Assembly: GCA_017428525.1 (NCBI GenBank)
Contig: JAFRQQ010000013.1
Coordinates: 203,407 to 267,406, forward strand
Source of the DNA: Clostridia bacterium
GTDB lineage: Bacteria > Bacillota > Clostridia > Oscillospirales > Acutalibacteraceae
DNA: 64,000 nucleotides
Direction of reading: 5' to 3'
Shown here: positions 10,365-19,724 of the stretch, one piece after another
Layout of the letters: each line of letters starts with the position of its first letter
How positions within the stretch are numbered: position 1 is the stretch's first letter
The notes under the pieces: generated by a model
Told to the model about the DNA's origin: nothing
Databases searched by the model: none
What the model saw: the letters and a program-made list of their open reading frames with translations, nothing else
Position numbers and translations under genes: made by a program

Positions 10365-10991
10365 TCAGTCGAGATCGGCATATAATTCTTCGATTTTTTC
10401 CGCGGTCACACGGCCGTTGCTCGCCTCGGTCAGCGCCGCGCGGAAGCCGTCCTCCAGCACGCGCGGAATGCGCAGCTGCAGCGTCACGGCGTCGGTAAAC
10501 GCGGTATCCTCCACCACGCCGCCGCTCGCGGGCACGAGCGCCGCGAGCCGCCCGTAAAAGGTGTAGTCGCACGTCACGGCCAGGCGCGCGCAGACCGCGC
10601 GGGTCACAACGCCGCCGGCCTCCACGGCGATCGCCGCGCCGTGGGAATAGGCGCGCACGAGGCCGCCCGCGCCGAGCATGATGCCGCCGAAATAGCGCGT
10701 GACCACCACGGCGCAGTCCGTCAGCCCCTGCTTTTCGAGCACGTCGAGCGTCGGGATGCCCGCCGTGCCCTGCGGCTCGCCATCGTCGGAATAGCGCTTG
10801 ACACCCTCCTCCCGCAGGATATAGGCATAGACATTGTGCGTGGCGTCCCAGTGGCGCTTGCTGATCTTCGCGATGAATTCCAGCGCCTGCGCGCTCGTCG
10901 TGACGGGGGAAATATACCCGATGAAGCGTGATTTTTTCACGATGAATTCCGCCTGCGCCGCGGCGCGGACGGTTTTATACTGTTCCGTCAT
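10365..10991 (-). CDS. yigZ: YigZ/IMPACT family protein
   Basis: 208 residues. The N-terminal UPF0029/IMPACT domain is clear from EFIVKKSRFIGYISPV, YSDDGEPQGTAGIP and VVVTRYFGGIMLGAGGLVRAY; a C-terminal DUF1949-like ferredoxin-fold domain follows. The family is related to eukaryotic IMPACT, which influences translation through GCN2/GCN1; the bacterial role is not settled. It sits alone between the rpmE terminator and dgt. Confidence 0.9.
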   Translation of the reverse strand: MTEQYKTVRAAAQAEFIVKKSRFIGYISPVTTSAQALEFIAKISKRHWDATHNVYAYILREEGVKRYSDDGEPQGTAGIPTLDVLEKQGLTDCAVVVTRYFGGIMLGAGGLVRAYSHGAAIAVEAGGVVTRAVCARLAVTCDYTFYGRLAALVPASGGVVEDTAFTDAVTLQLRIPRVLEDGFRAALTEASNGRVTAEKIEELYADLD

Positions 10992-11020
10992 AGGCTGTCA
11001 CTCATTCGGATAGCACAAAA

Positions 11021-11045
11021 AGCGGTGCACAAAAAATGCACCGCT
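11021..11045 (-). terminator. Terminator of rpmE
   Basis: Minus strand AGCGGTGCA, a T-rich loop, TGCACCGCT, then TTTTTGTGC. The stem is 9 bp; the opposite strand also has a T-run, so it could work in both directions. Confidence 0.85.
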
Positions 11046-11064
11046 GTTTTTGCTTACCATGTTC

Positions 11065-11271
11065 TTATTTGCTGCCGAGATTGAAACGTCTGTTGAAACG
11101 ATCCACACGTCCGCCGGTGTCGACCAGCTTCTGCTTGCCGGTAAAGAACGGATGGCATTTGGAGCAGATATCCACGCGGATGTTCTGCTTGGTGGAGCCG
11201 GTCTTGATCACTTCGCCGCAGGCGCAGCGGATCTCCGTCTGCTCATACTTCGGATGGATGCCTTCCTTCAT
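11065..11271 (-). CDS. rpmE: 50S ribosomal protein L31
   Basis: 68 residues from the ATG at 11271 (AGAGGTGA ribosome site upstream). [19 protein letters not shown] matches the L31 N-terminus. The cysteines of RCACGE and [13 protein letters not shown] form the zinc ribbon, so this is the zinc-binding (C+) type rather than the zinc-independent paralogue. It is a monocistronic unit with its own promoter and terminator. Confidence 0.96.
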   Translation of the reverse strand: MKEGIHPKYEQTEIRCACGEVIKTGSTKQNIRVDICSKCHPFFTGKQKLVDTGGRVDRFNRRFNLGSK

Positions 11272-11311
11272 TGATGTCACCTCTTTCACTTGCACTAACG
11301 TAACATGAAGC

Positions 11312-11340
11312 ATTTTAGCACAGTTCATTTGAAAATGCAA
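11312..11340 (-). promoter_or_regulatory. Sigma-A promoter of rpmE
   Basis: Minus strand TTGCAT (11335-11340), 17-bp spacer, TAAAAT (11312-11317), about 40 bp before the start codon. The boxes resemble those of the dnaA and pgi promoters. Confidence 0.75.
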
Positions 11341-11362
11341 GCCCTTTTTTTATTTTTTTTCG

Positions 11363-14300
11363 TCAGCTGTCGTTTTCGCTGTTTTTCGCCGTTTTTGCGC
11401 CTTCTTCGCCCGCAAACAGCGTGACGCTCTCATGCAGGCGGAAGGAATAAATCAGCGTTTCCTTCACCGGCAGCTCCAGCGCTTCGCTCAGGCAGCGCCG
11501 ATACACGGCAAGCTGCGCACGGTAGCGGTCGGTCAGCGCCTGCGCCGTCTGCACGCGGTCGGTTTTGTAATCCACGATCACCAGCGCGCCGTCCTCCAGA
11601 AAGGCGCAGTCCACCACGCCCTCGATGACGATCCGCTCCCCTGCCGTGCAGTCCGGGGCAAGCTCCGGCTGCAGCTCCGCAAGCGGCACGCCGACGCGGA
11701 AGCCGTATTCCCGCAGCACCCGCGGCGAGCGGAACATCCGCGCGGCCAGCGGCGAGGCGAAGAAGCGCGTAATGGCCTGCAGATCCACCGCCTGCGCCTG
11801 CGCGGGGCTGAAATAGCCGGCGTCTGTCAGACGCCTGAGCTCCGCGGCGGGGTCGGCTGCGGCGGCGCGGAAGTCGGCAAACTCCATGAACCGGTGGGTC
11901 GCCGTGCCGCGCTGCGCCGGGGTCAGTCCTTCCTTGCTCATGAAGGCCGGACGGGCGGAGGCGAAATACGTCGTATCCGTTTCGGCCCCCTCCATCCGGG
12001 AGGCGATGCGCTTGGCCACAACGCCGTGCAGCGGCGCGTAAGGGTAGACATACGCGAGCTGATCGCGCAGCTGCGCGACAATCGCCGGATCCGGCGCGGG
12101 CAGCGTGCGGGTCTGCGCCTGCTCGGCTTCGGACAGTTCCGGGCGCACGATTTCCGCGCGCAGCGGCGTATCGCAGGGCACCGTCCAGTCCGACGGCAGG
12201 CCTGCCGCCATGCGCAGGGCGTGCGCGTCCGGATGACGCACAAGCGCTGCGAGCAGAACCTCGCTGTAACGTGAGAAGCCGTTGACGGTGAAGGGCGGGA
12301 TCTGCGGCTGCGTCCCCGCCTTCGCGGCGATCGCGGCCAGACGCTTGCTCCAGTCGCTGCCGGCGGCGAGCACCAGCAGCTTTTCCTTCGCGCGCGTGAG
12401 CGCAACATACAGCACGCGCAGTTCCTCGCTGTTTTCCGTTCGCCGGATCTCCAGCTGCGCCGCGATGCGGGAGAGCGTGTCATATTTGACCGCGCCGCGC
12501 CCGCCGATCAGGCCGACGCCGCTGCCGGGCGCGAGGATCAGATCCGAGCGCTGCGCCTGGGTATTGTAGCTGCGCTCGCAGCCGGCAAGAATACAGATGG
12601 GGAATTCCAGCCCCTTGCTCTTATGAATGGTCATGATGCGTACAGCGTCCGCCGCATCCGAGGCGGCGTCGCCGCATTGCAGATCCCGTCCGCTGCTGAC
12701 TGTCGCGTCCACATAGCGCAGAAAACCGTCCACGCCGCGGCCGCCGTTGTGCTCATAGCGGTTGGCCAGATCGATCAGCAGGTTGAGGTTGGCGCGGCGC
12801 TTTTCGCTGTCCCGCATCGCGCAGACGATCGCGTCATAGCCGGTTTCGTCGATCAGGCGGCGCACCAGCTCGCCGGTGCGTACCGTCACGGCCAGCCGCC
12901 GCAGCCGGACCGTCTGCTCAAGGAAGGCCGCCGCCTTCGCGTCGCCGTTTTCGGCGGCATGCACAAGGCAATGATAGATCGGCCCCTGCCGCTGCGCGGC
13001 GCGCATGCGCGCGAGCTCCGCGGGCGTAAAGCCGAACGCGGGAGAGAGCAGCACCGCCGTGAGCGGGATATCCTCAAGCGGGTCGTTGAGCACCTTCAGC
13101 AGAGAGAGCAGGAAACGCACCTCCGGCGCGGTGAGGATGCCCTTGCCCGCTTCGCACAGGAAGGGAATGCCGCGCGCGGTGAACACGTCGGTGAACGCCC
13201 GCGTGGTCCGCTGCACGCTGCGCAGCAGGATGCAGAAATCCCGCAGCTGCACCGGCCGCTCGCCGTCGCCGTCCTTGACGGTCATGCCGGTCTGCATGGC
13301 GTTCGTGATGTAATCGGCCAGGAACACGGCCTGCGCCTGCAGGGCCTGATCGGTCGGAGCCTCGACCAGATACAGCTCGGTCGCCGGCCCGGGCTTGGGC
13401 GCATAGGGCGCCGCCGCCTCCAGCCGCTCTCCGGCGTCATAGGTCACACCGCCGGTCTCGCTGCTCATGACCGCTTCGAAAATATAATTGACAATGCCCG
13501 TGACGCCCGCGCGGGAACGGAAATTCCGGCCGAGCGTGACCCTTGCGGGAAAATGTGTGCCGTCATAGTCCTGCAGCGCGTCGCGCCGGTGGAGAAAGAT
13601 CTCCGGCATCGCCCTGCGGAAGCCGTAAATGCTCTGCTTGACGTCGCCGACCATGAACAGGTTTTCCTCGTTGCGGGAAAGGGCTTTGAAGATCATATTC
13701 TGCGCGGCGTTGACGTCCTGGAATTCGTCCACCAGGATCTCCTCGTACTGCGCGGAAAGCGATTCCGCCAGCGCCGTTTTTTCCGTGCCGTCCGGCGTTT
13801 CGCGCAGCAGCAGCTGCAGCGCGAGATGGAGCGTATCGCTGAAATCGGCGGTGTTGCGCGCCCGCTTGGCCGCCGAAAAGGCGTCGTCATAGGCAAGCGC
13901 CGCATCCACAAGCGCGCCGACGGCCGGCGCGAGCGACGCAAGATCCTCGGCATGCTCCGCCTCGCGCACGCAAAGGCCGTTTTCCGTCAGCTTTTTCAGC
14001 TCGTCCTTATAGTCGTCGCGCGCGTGCTTGCACAGCGTTCTGACGAAGGATTCATATTTGCGCGGCGCGCTGCCGAGACGGTCGAATTTCGCGCCGGCAA
14101 AGGCGTCGCAGATCGCGTCCCACGGGCCGTCGAGCGCCGCCTCCAGCTGCGCAAACAGCGCCAGATCGGATTGAAACGTCGGCTGATAGCCGGCCAGCTC
14201 GGGCTCCGCTTCCAGCATCCGCAGACACTGATCGGCCGTCCGCGCGGCGTTGGTCAAAAAGCTGCGCACATAAGAAAGGATCTGCTGCCCCCACGGGCTT

Positions 14301-14914
14301 TCCTTCGCGCCGACAGACGCGTCAAAGGGCGCGAGGAGCGAGTGCATCCAGCTGCGCGGAAAGGCGTAGGCCTGTGAGAGCGCGAACAGCGAAAGGACGG
14401 CGTCGGTCAGCTTGCTGTCATCCCGCGCGTTGCCCAGCAGCGTGCAGAGCGCCGAAAAGCCGGGCGTCGGCGCGGCATAGCGCGCCTGCAGGACCGTCTG
14501 CAGCGCGGATTCCTGCAGCTGTGCGGTCTCACCCTGATCGAGCAGGGTGAAATCCGGCGAAATGCCCAGCGCGTGGAAGTTTTCCCGCACCAGACGGATA
14601 CAGAACGAATCGATCGTGCAGATATTGGCGCAGGGCAGCATCAGCTGCTGCCGCCGCAGATGGCGGTCCTCCGGCGTTTCCGCCAGCCGCCGGTCCAGCG
14701 CCGCGGCAATCTTCTCTTTCATCTGCGCCGCCGCCGCGTTCGTGAAGGTCACGATCAGCAGGTTTTCGATGCCGCAGGGCGAGGATGAATCGCAGATGCG
14801 CTGAATCACGCGCTCCACCAGCACGGCGGTTTTGCCCGAGCCGGCGGCCGCGCTGACCAGCAGGGTTCCCTGCCGGCCGTCAATGGCCTTTTGTTGGTCA
14901 GGCGTCCACTCCAT
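11363..14914 (-). CDS. addA: ATP-dependent helicase/nuclease subunit A
   Basis: 1183 residues from the ATG at 14914, which begins MEWTPDQQKAIDGRQG and overlaps the addB end by 17 nt. A UvrD-type helicase with Walker A SAAAGSGKTAVL (about 20-31), VDEFQDVNAAQ (Walker B), GDVKQSIYGFR and the later helicase motifs is followed by a RecB-type nuclease, GVVDCAF...VIVDYKTDRV, near residue 1100. With AddB it forms the enzyme that resects double-strand breaks up to Chi and feeds RecA, the Firmicutes counterpart of RecBCD. The overlap with addB implies coupled translation. Confidence 0.95.
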   Translation of the reverse strand: MEWTPDQQKAIDGRQGTLLVSAAAGSGKTAVLVERVIQRICDSSSPCGIENLLIVTFTNAAAAQMKEKIAAALDRRLAETPEDRHLRRQQLMLPCANICTIDSFCIRLVRENFHALGISPDFTLLDQGETAQLQESALQTVLQARYAAPTPGFSALCTLLGNARDDSKLTDAVLSLFALSQAYAFPRSWMHSLLAPFDASVGAKESPWGQQILSYVRSFLTNAARTADQCLRMLEAEPELAGYQPTFQSDLALFAQLEAALDGPWDAICDAFAGAKFDRLGSAPRKYESFVRTLCKHARDDYKDELKKLTENGLCVREAEHAEDLASLAPAVGALVDAALAYDDAFSAAKRARNTADFSDTLHLALQLLLRETPDGTEKTALAESLSAQYEEILVDEFQDVNAAQNMIFKALSRNEENLFMVGDVKQSIYGFRRAMPEIFLHRRDALQDYDGTHFPARVTLGRNFRSRAGVTGIVNYIFEAVMSSETGGVTYDAGERLEAAAPYAPKPGPATELYLVEAPTDQALQAQAVFLADYITNAMQTGMTVKDGDGERPVQLRDFCILLRSVQRTTRAFTDVFTARGIPFLCEAGKGILTAPEVRFLLSLLKVLNDPLEDIPLTAVLLSPAFGFTPAELARMRAAQRQGPIYHCLVHAAENGDAKAAAFLEQTVRLRRLAVTVRTGELVRRLIDETGYDAIVCAMRDSEKRRANLNLLIDLANRYEHNGGRGVDGFLRYVDATVSSGRDLQCGDAASDAADAVRIMTIHKSKGLEFPICILAGCERSYNTQAQRSDLILAPGSGVGLIGGRGAVKYDTLSRIAAQLEIRRTENSEELRVLYVALTRAKEKLLVLAAGSDWSKRLAAIAAKAGTQPQIPPFTVNGFSRYSEVLLAALVRHPDAHALRMAAGLPSDWTVPCDTPLRAEIVRPELSEAEQAQTRTLPAPDPAIVAQLRDQLAYVYPYAPLHGVVAKRIASRMEGAETDTTYFASARPAFMSKEGLTPAQRGTATHRFMEFADFRAAAADPAAELRRLTDAGYFSPAQAQAVDLQAITRFFASPLAARMFRSPRVLREYGFRVGVPLAELQPELAPDCTAGERIVIEGVVDCAFLEDGALVIVDYKTDRVQTAQALTDRYRAQLAVYRRCLSEALELPVKETLIYSFRLHESVTLFAGEEGAKTAKNSENDS

Positions 14915-17900
14915 CCGCTGCTCCCTCCTCTCCGTCCAGCGCCGTGAGCACGGCGTCATGATCCGCGTCGGCGAGCTTGCGCACCGGGATATCCGTTTCG
15001 TAGCCGCAGACGCTCTGATAATCGCAATACTGGCAGACGTGCTGATAATTCCTGCCCTCCGCAGGCAAGGCGGGAATCTCCCCCGCGTGCAGCGCGTGCA
15101 CCATCTCAAGAAGAATCGTATCCGCGCGCAGCTTGAGCGCTTCGAGCTGCCGCAGGCCGATCAGCGAGCCGCGCATCTCCCCTTTTTTGAAATCCACGGG
15201 GATATACAGCCCGCCCGCCGTGCGGTCCATGGCGAGCACCACGTCGCAGTCCCGCAGCACCAGGCCTTCCGTGCGGCACTGCTTGCGCGCGGCCAGCGCC
15301 ACATCCTCCGCGGAAGCGTCCCGCGGGAGCGACACACGCGGCGCCTTGGCCGGATAATAGAGCACGCCCGCGGGCGTCACATCGCCGAAGCGGTCCGTGC
15401 CGTTGCGCCAGAGCGCAAACAGATAAATGAGCATCTGCAGGTTCAGCCCGTGCATCGCGTCGCTCAGGCGGAAGGGCTTGCCGGAAGACTTGTAATCCAC
15501 CACCCGCAGATAGGTTTTGCCGTTGATCACGGCGGTATCCACGCGGTCCACCGCGCCGGAAATGCTCAGCCCGCCGTCGCCGTCGCGCAGCGTATAGGCC
15601 GGAATCTCCGGCTCAGCGCCGCCGATGCGCAGCTCGAACGCCACGGGTTCGAAATCGCTGTTGCGCAGCTCCTCGATCAGGCGCTCCGCCACATCGCAGA
15701 CTGCGCCCTCCAGCTGCGCATACAAATATAAAAACCGCTCGCCCGGCGATTCCTCGCCGAACATTTCCGTCAGATGCGCCGCCATTTCCGCGTGCACGAA
15801 CGCTTCAAGCGCCGGACGGGTCAGGGCGGTGAGCGCTTCGCCGCGATGCGAGCGCAGCAGCGCCTCAAGCACGGCGTGGATGATGCTGCCGCGCTGCATG
15901 GGATCCAGCTCCGCCGGCCGCCGCGGATTCGCCCGCAGGCCGTAGCTGCAGAAATAGGCAAAGGGGCACTGATGATACCGCTCCACACGGGAGGCGGAAA
16001 TCTGCATCCGGTCGCCGAAAAGCGCGCGCGCCGCCGCAGGATCCTCAATGCGGTAATCCCGTCCGCCGCAGGCGCGGTCCAGCGCCGCCAGCCGCCCCGC
16101 ATAGACGGGATCGGCGGAGAAATACTCCAGAAAGGACGCATAGGCCGTATTCCCGTGCGCGCGCTGACGCGCAAGCTGCTCGAACGCAGGCGCGGCGCCC
16201 TCCGCATAATAAAGCGGTTCGGCCTGCGCGGCGTCCACCTCGCGCACCTGCGAGAACAGGCGTTTGATTTTCAGATAGATTTCCGACGGCGCAAGCGTGT
16301 CGCCGTTCGCCCCGCGCTCGGGGCAGCTGACAAACAGCCGCTGTGTGGCGCAGCTGCAGGCGCTGTAGGCGATCAGCCGCTCCTCCGCGAGCTGGTATTC
16401 GCCGAAGCCCGCCAGCTCCACGCCGAGAGCGGCCAGCGCACGCCGGTCGTGATCGGTCAGCGCCGCGCCGCTTGCGGGCACGGCAGGAAACACGCCGCTG
16501 TTGCAGCCGACGATGAACACCGCCTTGGGCGCCGCCGTCCGGATGCGGTCCGCCGCGCCGACTGTGATTTCATCCAGCCCCTGCGGCAGACTGCCGACCG
16601 TCTGCGCGTCCAGCATAAGCGAAAAGGTCTCAAAGAATTCCTCGGGCGTGACCGTGCGCCCGCGCAGCAGCGTTTCCAGGCTGTCCAGCAGGGCGACGAC
16701 CACCGTCCAGAGGCGGTCCAGCTCCATCGCCGCGCCCGGCTCGCCCTGCGCAATCAGCGCATCCGCCAGCGTGCGCAGATGGGTCGCGGCGTCCGTGCGC
16801 ACGAGCAGCTGCCAGACTGCCGCGGCGCAGGCGCTGCCGTCGCCCTCATGCAGCGACCGGCGCAGGGAAAGCAGCGGCTGCACCGTGCGCACCCGCAGCG
16901 CCTCCAGCGTTTCGAGCGCCGCCGCGTCTTCTTCCGTCATGGCACCGAAGCCGCGCGGATTGCGCGTCCAGGGCTTCGTCCATGCGCCGCCGCGCAGCTG
17001 CCAGAGATAGCTGTAATCCTCCAGCGCCGCGATTTCCTCGGTCGTCAGACCGGTCAGTTCGGTTTTCAGATAGCGCATCACGCGCTCCGTATCAAAGCCC
17101 TTGGCAGCGATTTCGACGGCGCTTTCCACCAGATTGACCACGGGCGAGGCGGCCACGGGCCGGCGCACATCGGCAAACGCGCCGATGCCGCACTTGCGCA
17201 GCGCGCTGTGCAGCGGGGCTTCATAATCGTCAATATTGCGCGCGATGATCGCGATCTCCCTGCACCGCAGACCCTCCGTGCGGATCAGTTTTTTTGCGGT
17301 CGCCGCCACAAACGCGCATTCCGAATCGATATCCGCCGCCTTGCACAGCAGAAGCTCCTCGCAGGGCGCGTCGTAAACCTCGGGGGCAGCGGCATAGAGA
17401 TTGCGCTCGAGCGCAGCCAGGGCCGGCGCGACGCCGCGCCTTGCATCCCCGCCCAGAACGGTCGGCAGCGCCGCCGGCACGCCGTTTTGTTTCGCGAGCC
17501 GGATCAGCGCGGATGCCGTGCGCTTGGTATGGGCGAACAGATCCGTTTCATCGCCGAGGTTGCGCAGCCCGTCGCAGCACAGGGTCACGCAGACCTCCCG
17601 CGCCTGCCGCAGCATCCCGCCGATCACGCGCAGCTCCTGCGCCGTGAAGCCGCGGAAGCCGTCGATCATCACGGTGCGGTCACGGAAATAATCGCGGCTG
17701 TCCATGCAGTCCGCGCAGACGGTCAGCAGATCGTCCGGATCAAAGCAGCTGCTGCCCAGCAGCGCGTCATAGGCGTCAAACACCGTCGCCAGATCCTGCA
17801 GCTTCGCGCGCAGCAGGGGCGTTGCCACCGCGCCGGACGCCGCGCGCAGATCCTCCGCGCTCACCGCGCTGCACTTGCATTCCGAACGCAGCGCCGTGAA

Positions 17901-18257
17901 TTCCCGGATGACCGAGCGCCGCGACGCATGTTGCCCGTAGAGCTGCAGCCGGTCGCGGACATTCGCGAGCGCCGTCGCCATCATGGCGGTCTCCGCCGCT
18001 TCATCCAGCCGGCGGCACTGCTGCAGCGCCGCCTCGCCGATCAGCTGCTCGGCCAGCGCGGTAAAGGATAAGATATCGATGCGCGCCGCCGCCCTGGCAG
18101 ACAGGCGCGCGAGCATTTGTTTCTGGCTGGTGAAGGAAAACTGCTCCGGCACCAGCAGCGTCAGCCGGTCCTCCCCGGCAGCGGCCGCCGCGGACAGGCG
18201 TTCGAGCACCGCCGTGGTTTTGCCTCCGCCCGCGCGGGAGAAAAGCAAGGTCAACAT
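14898..18257 (-). CDS. addB: ATP-dependent helicase/deoxyribonuclease subunit B
   Basis: 1119 residues. It starts MLTLLFSRAGGGKTTAV, an intact Walker A. The C-terminal nuclease has SGAVDRVDTAV and VVDYKSSGK, and the iron-sulfur cysteines are visible as CPFAYFC and CQYCDYQSVC, as in Bacillus AddB. The helicase-like part recognises Chi rather than translocating in characterised homologues. The ribosome site GGAGGGCAGCAAT leads the start. It is the first gene of addBA, with a promoter at 18290-18318. Confidence 0.95.
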   Translation of the reverse strand: MLTLLFSRAGGGKTTAVLERLSAAAAAGEDRLTLLVPEQFSFTSQKQMLARLSARAAARIDILSFTALAEQLIGEAALQQCRRLDEAAETAMMATALANVRDRLQLYGQHASRRSVIREFTALRSECKCSAVSAEDLRAASGAVATPLLRAKLQDLATVFDAYDALLGSSCFDPDDLLTVCADCMDSRDYFRDRTVMIDGFRGFTAQELRVIGGMLRQAREVCVTLCCDGLRNLGDETDLFAHTKRTASALIRLAKQNGVPAALPTVLGGDARRGVAPALAALERNLYAAAPEVYDAPCEELLLCKAADIDSECAFVAATAKKLIRTEGLRCREIAIIARNIDDYEAPLHSALRKCGIGAFADVRRPVAASPVVNLVESAVEIAAKGFDTERVMRYLKTELTGLTTEEIAALEDYSYLWQLRGGAWTKPWTRNPRGFGAMTEEDAAALETLEALRVRTVQPLLSLRRSLHEGDGSACAAAVWQLLVRTDAATHLRTLADALIAQGEPGAAMELDRLWTVVVALLDSLETLLRGRTVTPEEFFETFSLMLDAQTVGSLPQGLDEITVGAADRIRTAAPKAVFIVGCNSGVFPAVPASGAALTDHDRRALAALGVELAGFGEYQLAEERLIAYSACSCATQRLFVSCPERGANGDTLAPSEIYLKIKRLFSQVREVDAAQAEPLYYAEGAAPAFEQLARQRAHGNTAYASFLEYFSADPVYAGRLAALDRACGGRDYRIEDPAAARALFGDRMQISASRVERYHQCPFAYFCSYGLRANPRRPAELDPMQRGSIIHAVLEALLRSHRGEALTALTRPALEAFVHAEMAAHLTEMFGEESPGERFLYLYAQLEGAVCDVAERLIEELRNSDFEPVAFELRIGGAEPEIPAYTLRDGDGGLSISGAVDRVDTAVINGKTYLRVVDYKSSGKPFRLSDAMHGLNLQMLIYLFALWRNGTDRFGDVTPAGVLYYPAKAPRVSLPRDASAEDVALAARKQCRTEGLVLRDCDVVLAMDRTAGGLYIPVDFKKGEMRGSLIGLRQLEALKLRADTILLEMVHALHAGEIPALPAEGRNYQHVCQYCDYQSVCGYETDIPVRKLADADHDAVLTALDGEEGAADGVDA

Positions 18258-18289
18258 ATTGCTGCCCTCCGTCCTCGTTTGATAGCTTC

Positions 18290-18318
18290 AGTATAACATA
18301 GAATCCTCCGCTTGTCAC
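18290..18318 (-). promoter_or_regulatory. Probable sigma-A promoter of addBA
   Basis: Minus strand GTGACA (18313-18318), a 17-bp spacer, and TATACT (18290-18295), 33 bp upstream of the addB ATG. Confidence 0.65.
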
Positions 18319-18341
18319 ATCCTTTTTTGCAAAAGAATAAA

Positions 18342-18363
18342 ACAGGTACGGAATCGTACCTGT
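18342..18363 (-). terminator. Second terminator-like hairpin downstream of rpmF
   Basis: ACAGGTACG, loop ATTC, CGTACCTGT on the minus strand, followed by TTTATTC. A 9-bp perfect stem between rpmF and the addB promoter, perhaps a back-up terminator that insulates addBA. Confidence 0.6.
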
Positions 18364-18425
18364 TGACAGCAGCGTCGCAAAAGTCCGGATTTTCGGACTT
18401 CGGCGCAGTCCGGGGAAAAATTAAA

Positions 18426-18447
18426 GGCAGAGATTGAAATCTCTGCC
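18426..18447 (-). terminator. Terminator of the yceD-rpmF operon
   Basis: Minus strand GGCAGAGAT, short loop, ATCTCTGCC, followed by TTTAATTTTT, 12 bp after the rpmF stop. Confidence 0.85.
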
Positions 18448-18459
18448 GCTTAATTTGAC

Positions 18460-18642
18460 TTATGCTTCCTTAACGATCACCTGTTTGCCGTTGTAATAAC
18501 CGCATTCGGGGCAAAGTCTGTGAGCTCTTTTCCATTCACCGCAGTTGGAGCATTTCTCAAGCTGAGGAGCACTCATTCTCCAGACATTGGAGCGTCTCTT
18601 ATTCTTTCTCGCCTTGGAAACATGTCTCTTGGGGACAGCCAT
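18460..18642 (-). CDS. rpmF: 50S ribosomal protein L32
   Basis: 60 residues from the ATG at 18642 (MAVPKRHVSKARKNKRRS, the standard L32 start; GGAGGTGCGCAGA upstream). A zinc ribbon is given by CSNCGEWKRAHRLCPECGYY. It lies 56 bp after the DUF177 gene, the conserved bacterial pairing. Confidence 0.97.
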   Translation of the reverse strand: MAVPKRHVSKARKNKRRSNVWRMSAPQLEKCSNCGEWKRAHRLCPECGYYNGKQVIVKEA

Positions 18643-18698
18643 TCTGCGCACCTCCTTATTAATGATTCAGTCAAAAACCTTTCGGTTCATTTCCTTTA

Positions 18699-19202
18699 TT
18701 ATTCGTCCTCTTCCTCCAGCAGCGCCGCGAGCGCGGCCAGCCGCGGATCGACCGCCCGTTTGCAGGCGCAGGGGCCGTCGTTGAGATCCTGCCCGCAGTT
18801 GGGGCACAGACCCTTGCAATCCGGCCGGCAAAGGAACTTCGCAGGCAGGGAGAGGAACAGATCCTCCCGCACAAGCGGATCCAGATCAAACCGCAGATCC
18901 TCAACGAGCAAAAGCGCGTCGTTCGTCTCGTCGTTGATGCTCGTGACCAGCGTGTGGTCGATCGGGATGCGGAAGGTCGGCGTGATGGGCTTTGCACAGC
19001 GGTCGCAAAAGAGCGACAAGGTGCATTCAGCCGCCGCGTGCAGCTCGACGATGCCGGTCTGGTTTTCCGCCCGCCCGGCGACATTCACCGGCGACGTGAA
19101 CGGCCGGACGCTGTCCAGCTGTTCCTCGGAAAGATCCAGCGAATAACTGAAATCCTGCCCGAAGCCTTCGGTATTGAATATGGGTTCCAGGTCCAAAATC
19201 AT
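18699..19202 (-). CDS. yceD: YceD/DUF177 family protein linked to rpmF
   Basis: 167 residues from the ATG at 19202. A GTG start 21 bp upstream is rejected because it would fall at the expected transcription start. The conserved part includes CDRCAKPI and RPDCKGLCPNCGQDLND, with paired cysteines suggesting metal binding. YceD homologues are implicated in 23S rRNA accumulation and ribosome biogenesis, and co-occurrence with rpmF is the best functional hint. A consensus promoter lies immediately upstream. Confidence 0.9.
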   Translation of the reverse strand: MILDLEPIFNTEGFGQDFSYSLDLSEEQLDSVRPFTSPVNVAGRAENQTGIVELHAAAECTLSLFCDRCAKPITPTFRIPIDHTLVTSINDETNDALLLVEDLRFDLDPLVREDLFLSLPAKFLCRPDCKGLCPNCGQDLNDGPCACKRAVDPRLAALAALLEEEDE

Positions 19203-19228
19203 AGCATCCACCAAATCACGCACAAGAT

Positions 19229-19257
19229 ATTATATCGGCATTCCTGCCATTTGTCAA
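19229..19257 (-). promoter_or_regulatory. Perfect-consensus sigma-A promoter of yceD-rpmF
   Basis: Minus strand TTGACA (19252-19257), 17-bp spacer, TATAAT (19229-19234). Both boxes match consensus exactly, fitting strong ribosomal-protein expression. It also fixes the yceD start at 19202. Confidence 0.9.
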
Positions 19258-19275
19258 CCTAAAATATCAGGAATT

Positions 19276-19692
19276 TCAGATTTTTTCGCAGAATTCGAAA
19301 ATCTCCGCGGGCAGCTCTTCCGCATCTGCGGAAATCGTGAAGGTGAAATCCTGATCCGCCGTTTTGCTCAGCGCAGCCGTCTTTTTGAGGAACGCGGCAA
19401 GCTCGTCATAGTTGCGCCCGCCGATGCGGAGCGTGGCGTCCACAAGCACGTCGGTGATATCATGGTCGCCGGCGATGATGCCGCTCAGGAAGCCGTAAAA
19501 GGCCTCATAGCCGCTGATGCCGTACTGATCGGTTTCCACCAGACGGCAGCGATAGTTGATATCATAGGTCAGCAGGCGTTCTTTTTCGATGCAGACCACG
19601 TTGCCGTTGGACTGTTCGACCGCTTCGTTCACCAGGTTGATCAGACGCTTGGTTTTGCCGGAGCCCTTGTGGCCGAGAATTAAGTAAATCAT
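19276..19692 (-). CDS. Small P-loop NTPase of unknown function
   Basis: 138 residues. MIYLILGHKGSGKTKRLINL holds a Walker A motif (GHKGSGKT, residues 7-14) at the very N-terminus; VDATLRIGG (about residues 84-92) may supply the acidic Walker B residue. Related short proteins occur in Clostridia, but I know of no assigned function. A GGAGGTACCAC ribosome site precedes the ATG, and the gene starts 32 bp after pgi, so it probably shares the pgi transcript. It is too short for a kinase of a known class and could be a regulatory ATPase. Confidence 0.75.
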   Translation of the reverse strand: MIYLILGHKGSGKTKRLINLVNEAVEQSNGNVVCIEKERLLTYDINYRCRLVETDQYGISGYEAFYGFLSGIIAGDHDITDVLVDATLRIGGRNYDELAAFLKKTAALSKTADQDFTFTISADAEELPAEIFEFCEKI

Positions 19693-19724
19693 GTGGTACC
19701 TCCCTGTTGTGCGTAAAACGTCTT

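Noticed and set aside
15774..18071. Long open frame antisense to addB, one of many kilobase-scale open frames opposite real genes
   Set aside because: GC-rich codon bias leaves stop-free frames on the complementary strand. The product is Arg/His/Gln-rich with no recognisable domain, and addB opposite is clearly a real gene. The same holds for the frames opposite dnaA-ftsY, capE-capG, the MmgE/PrpD gene and the PglF-like gene.
18342..18447. Two hairpins considered as a riboswitch or structured RNA upstream of addB
   Set aside because: They lie upstream of the addB promoter, and each is followed by a T-run on the minus strand, so they fit terminators of the ribosomal-protein operon.
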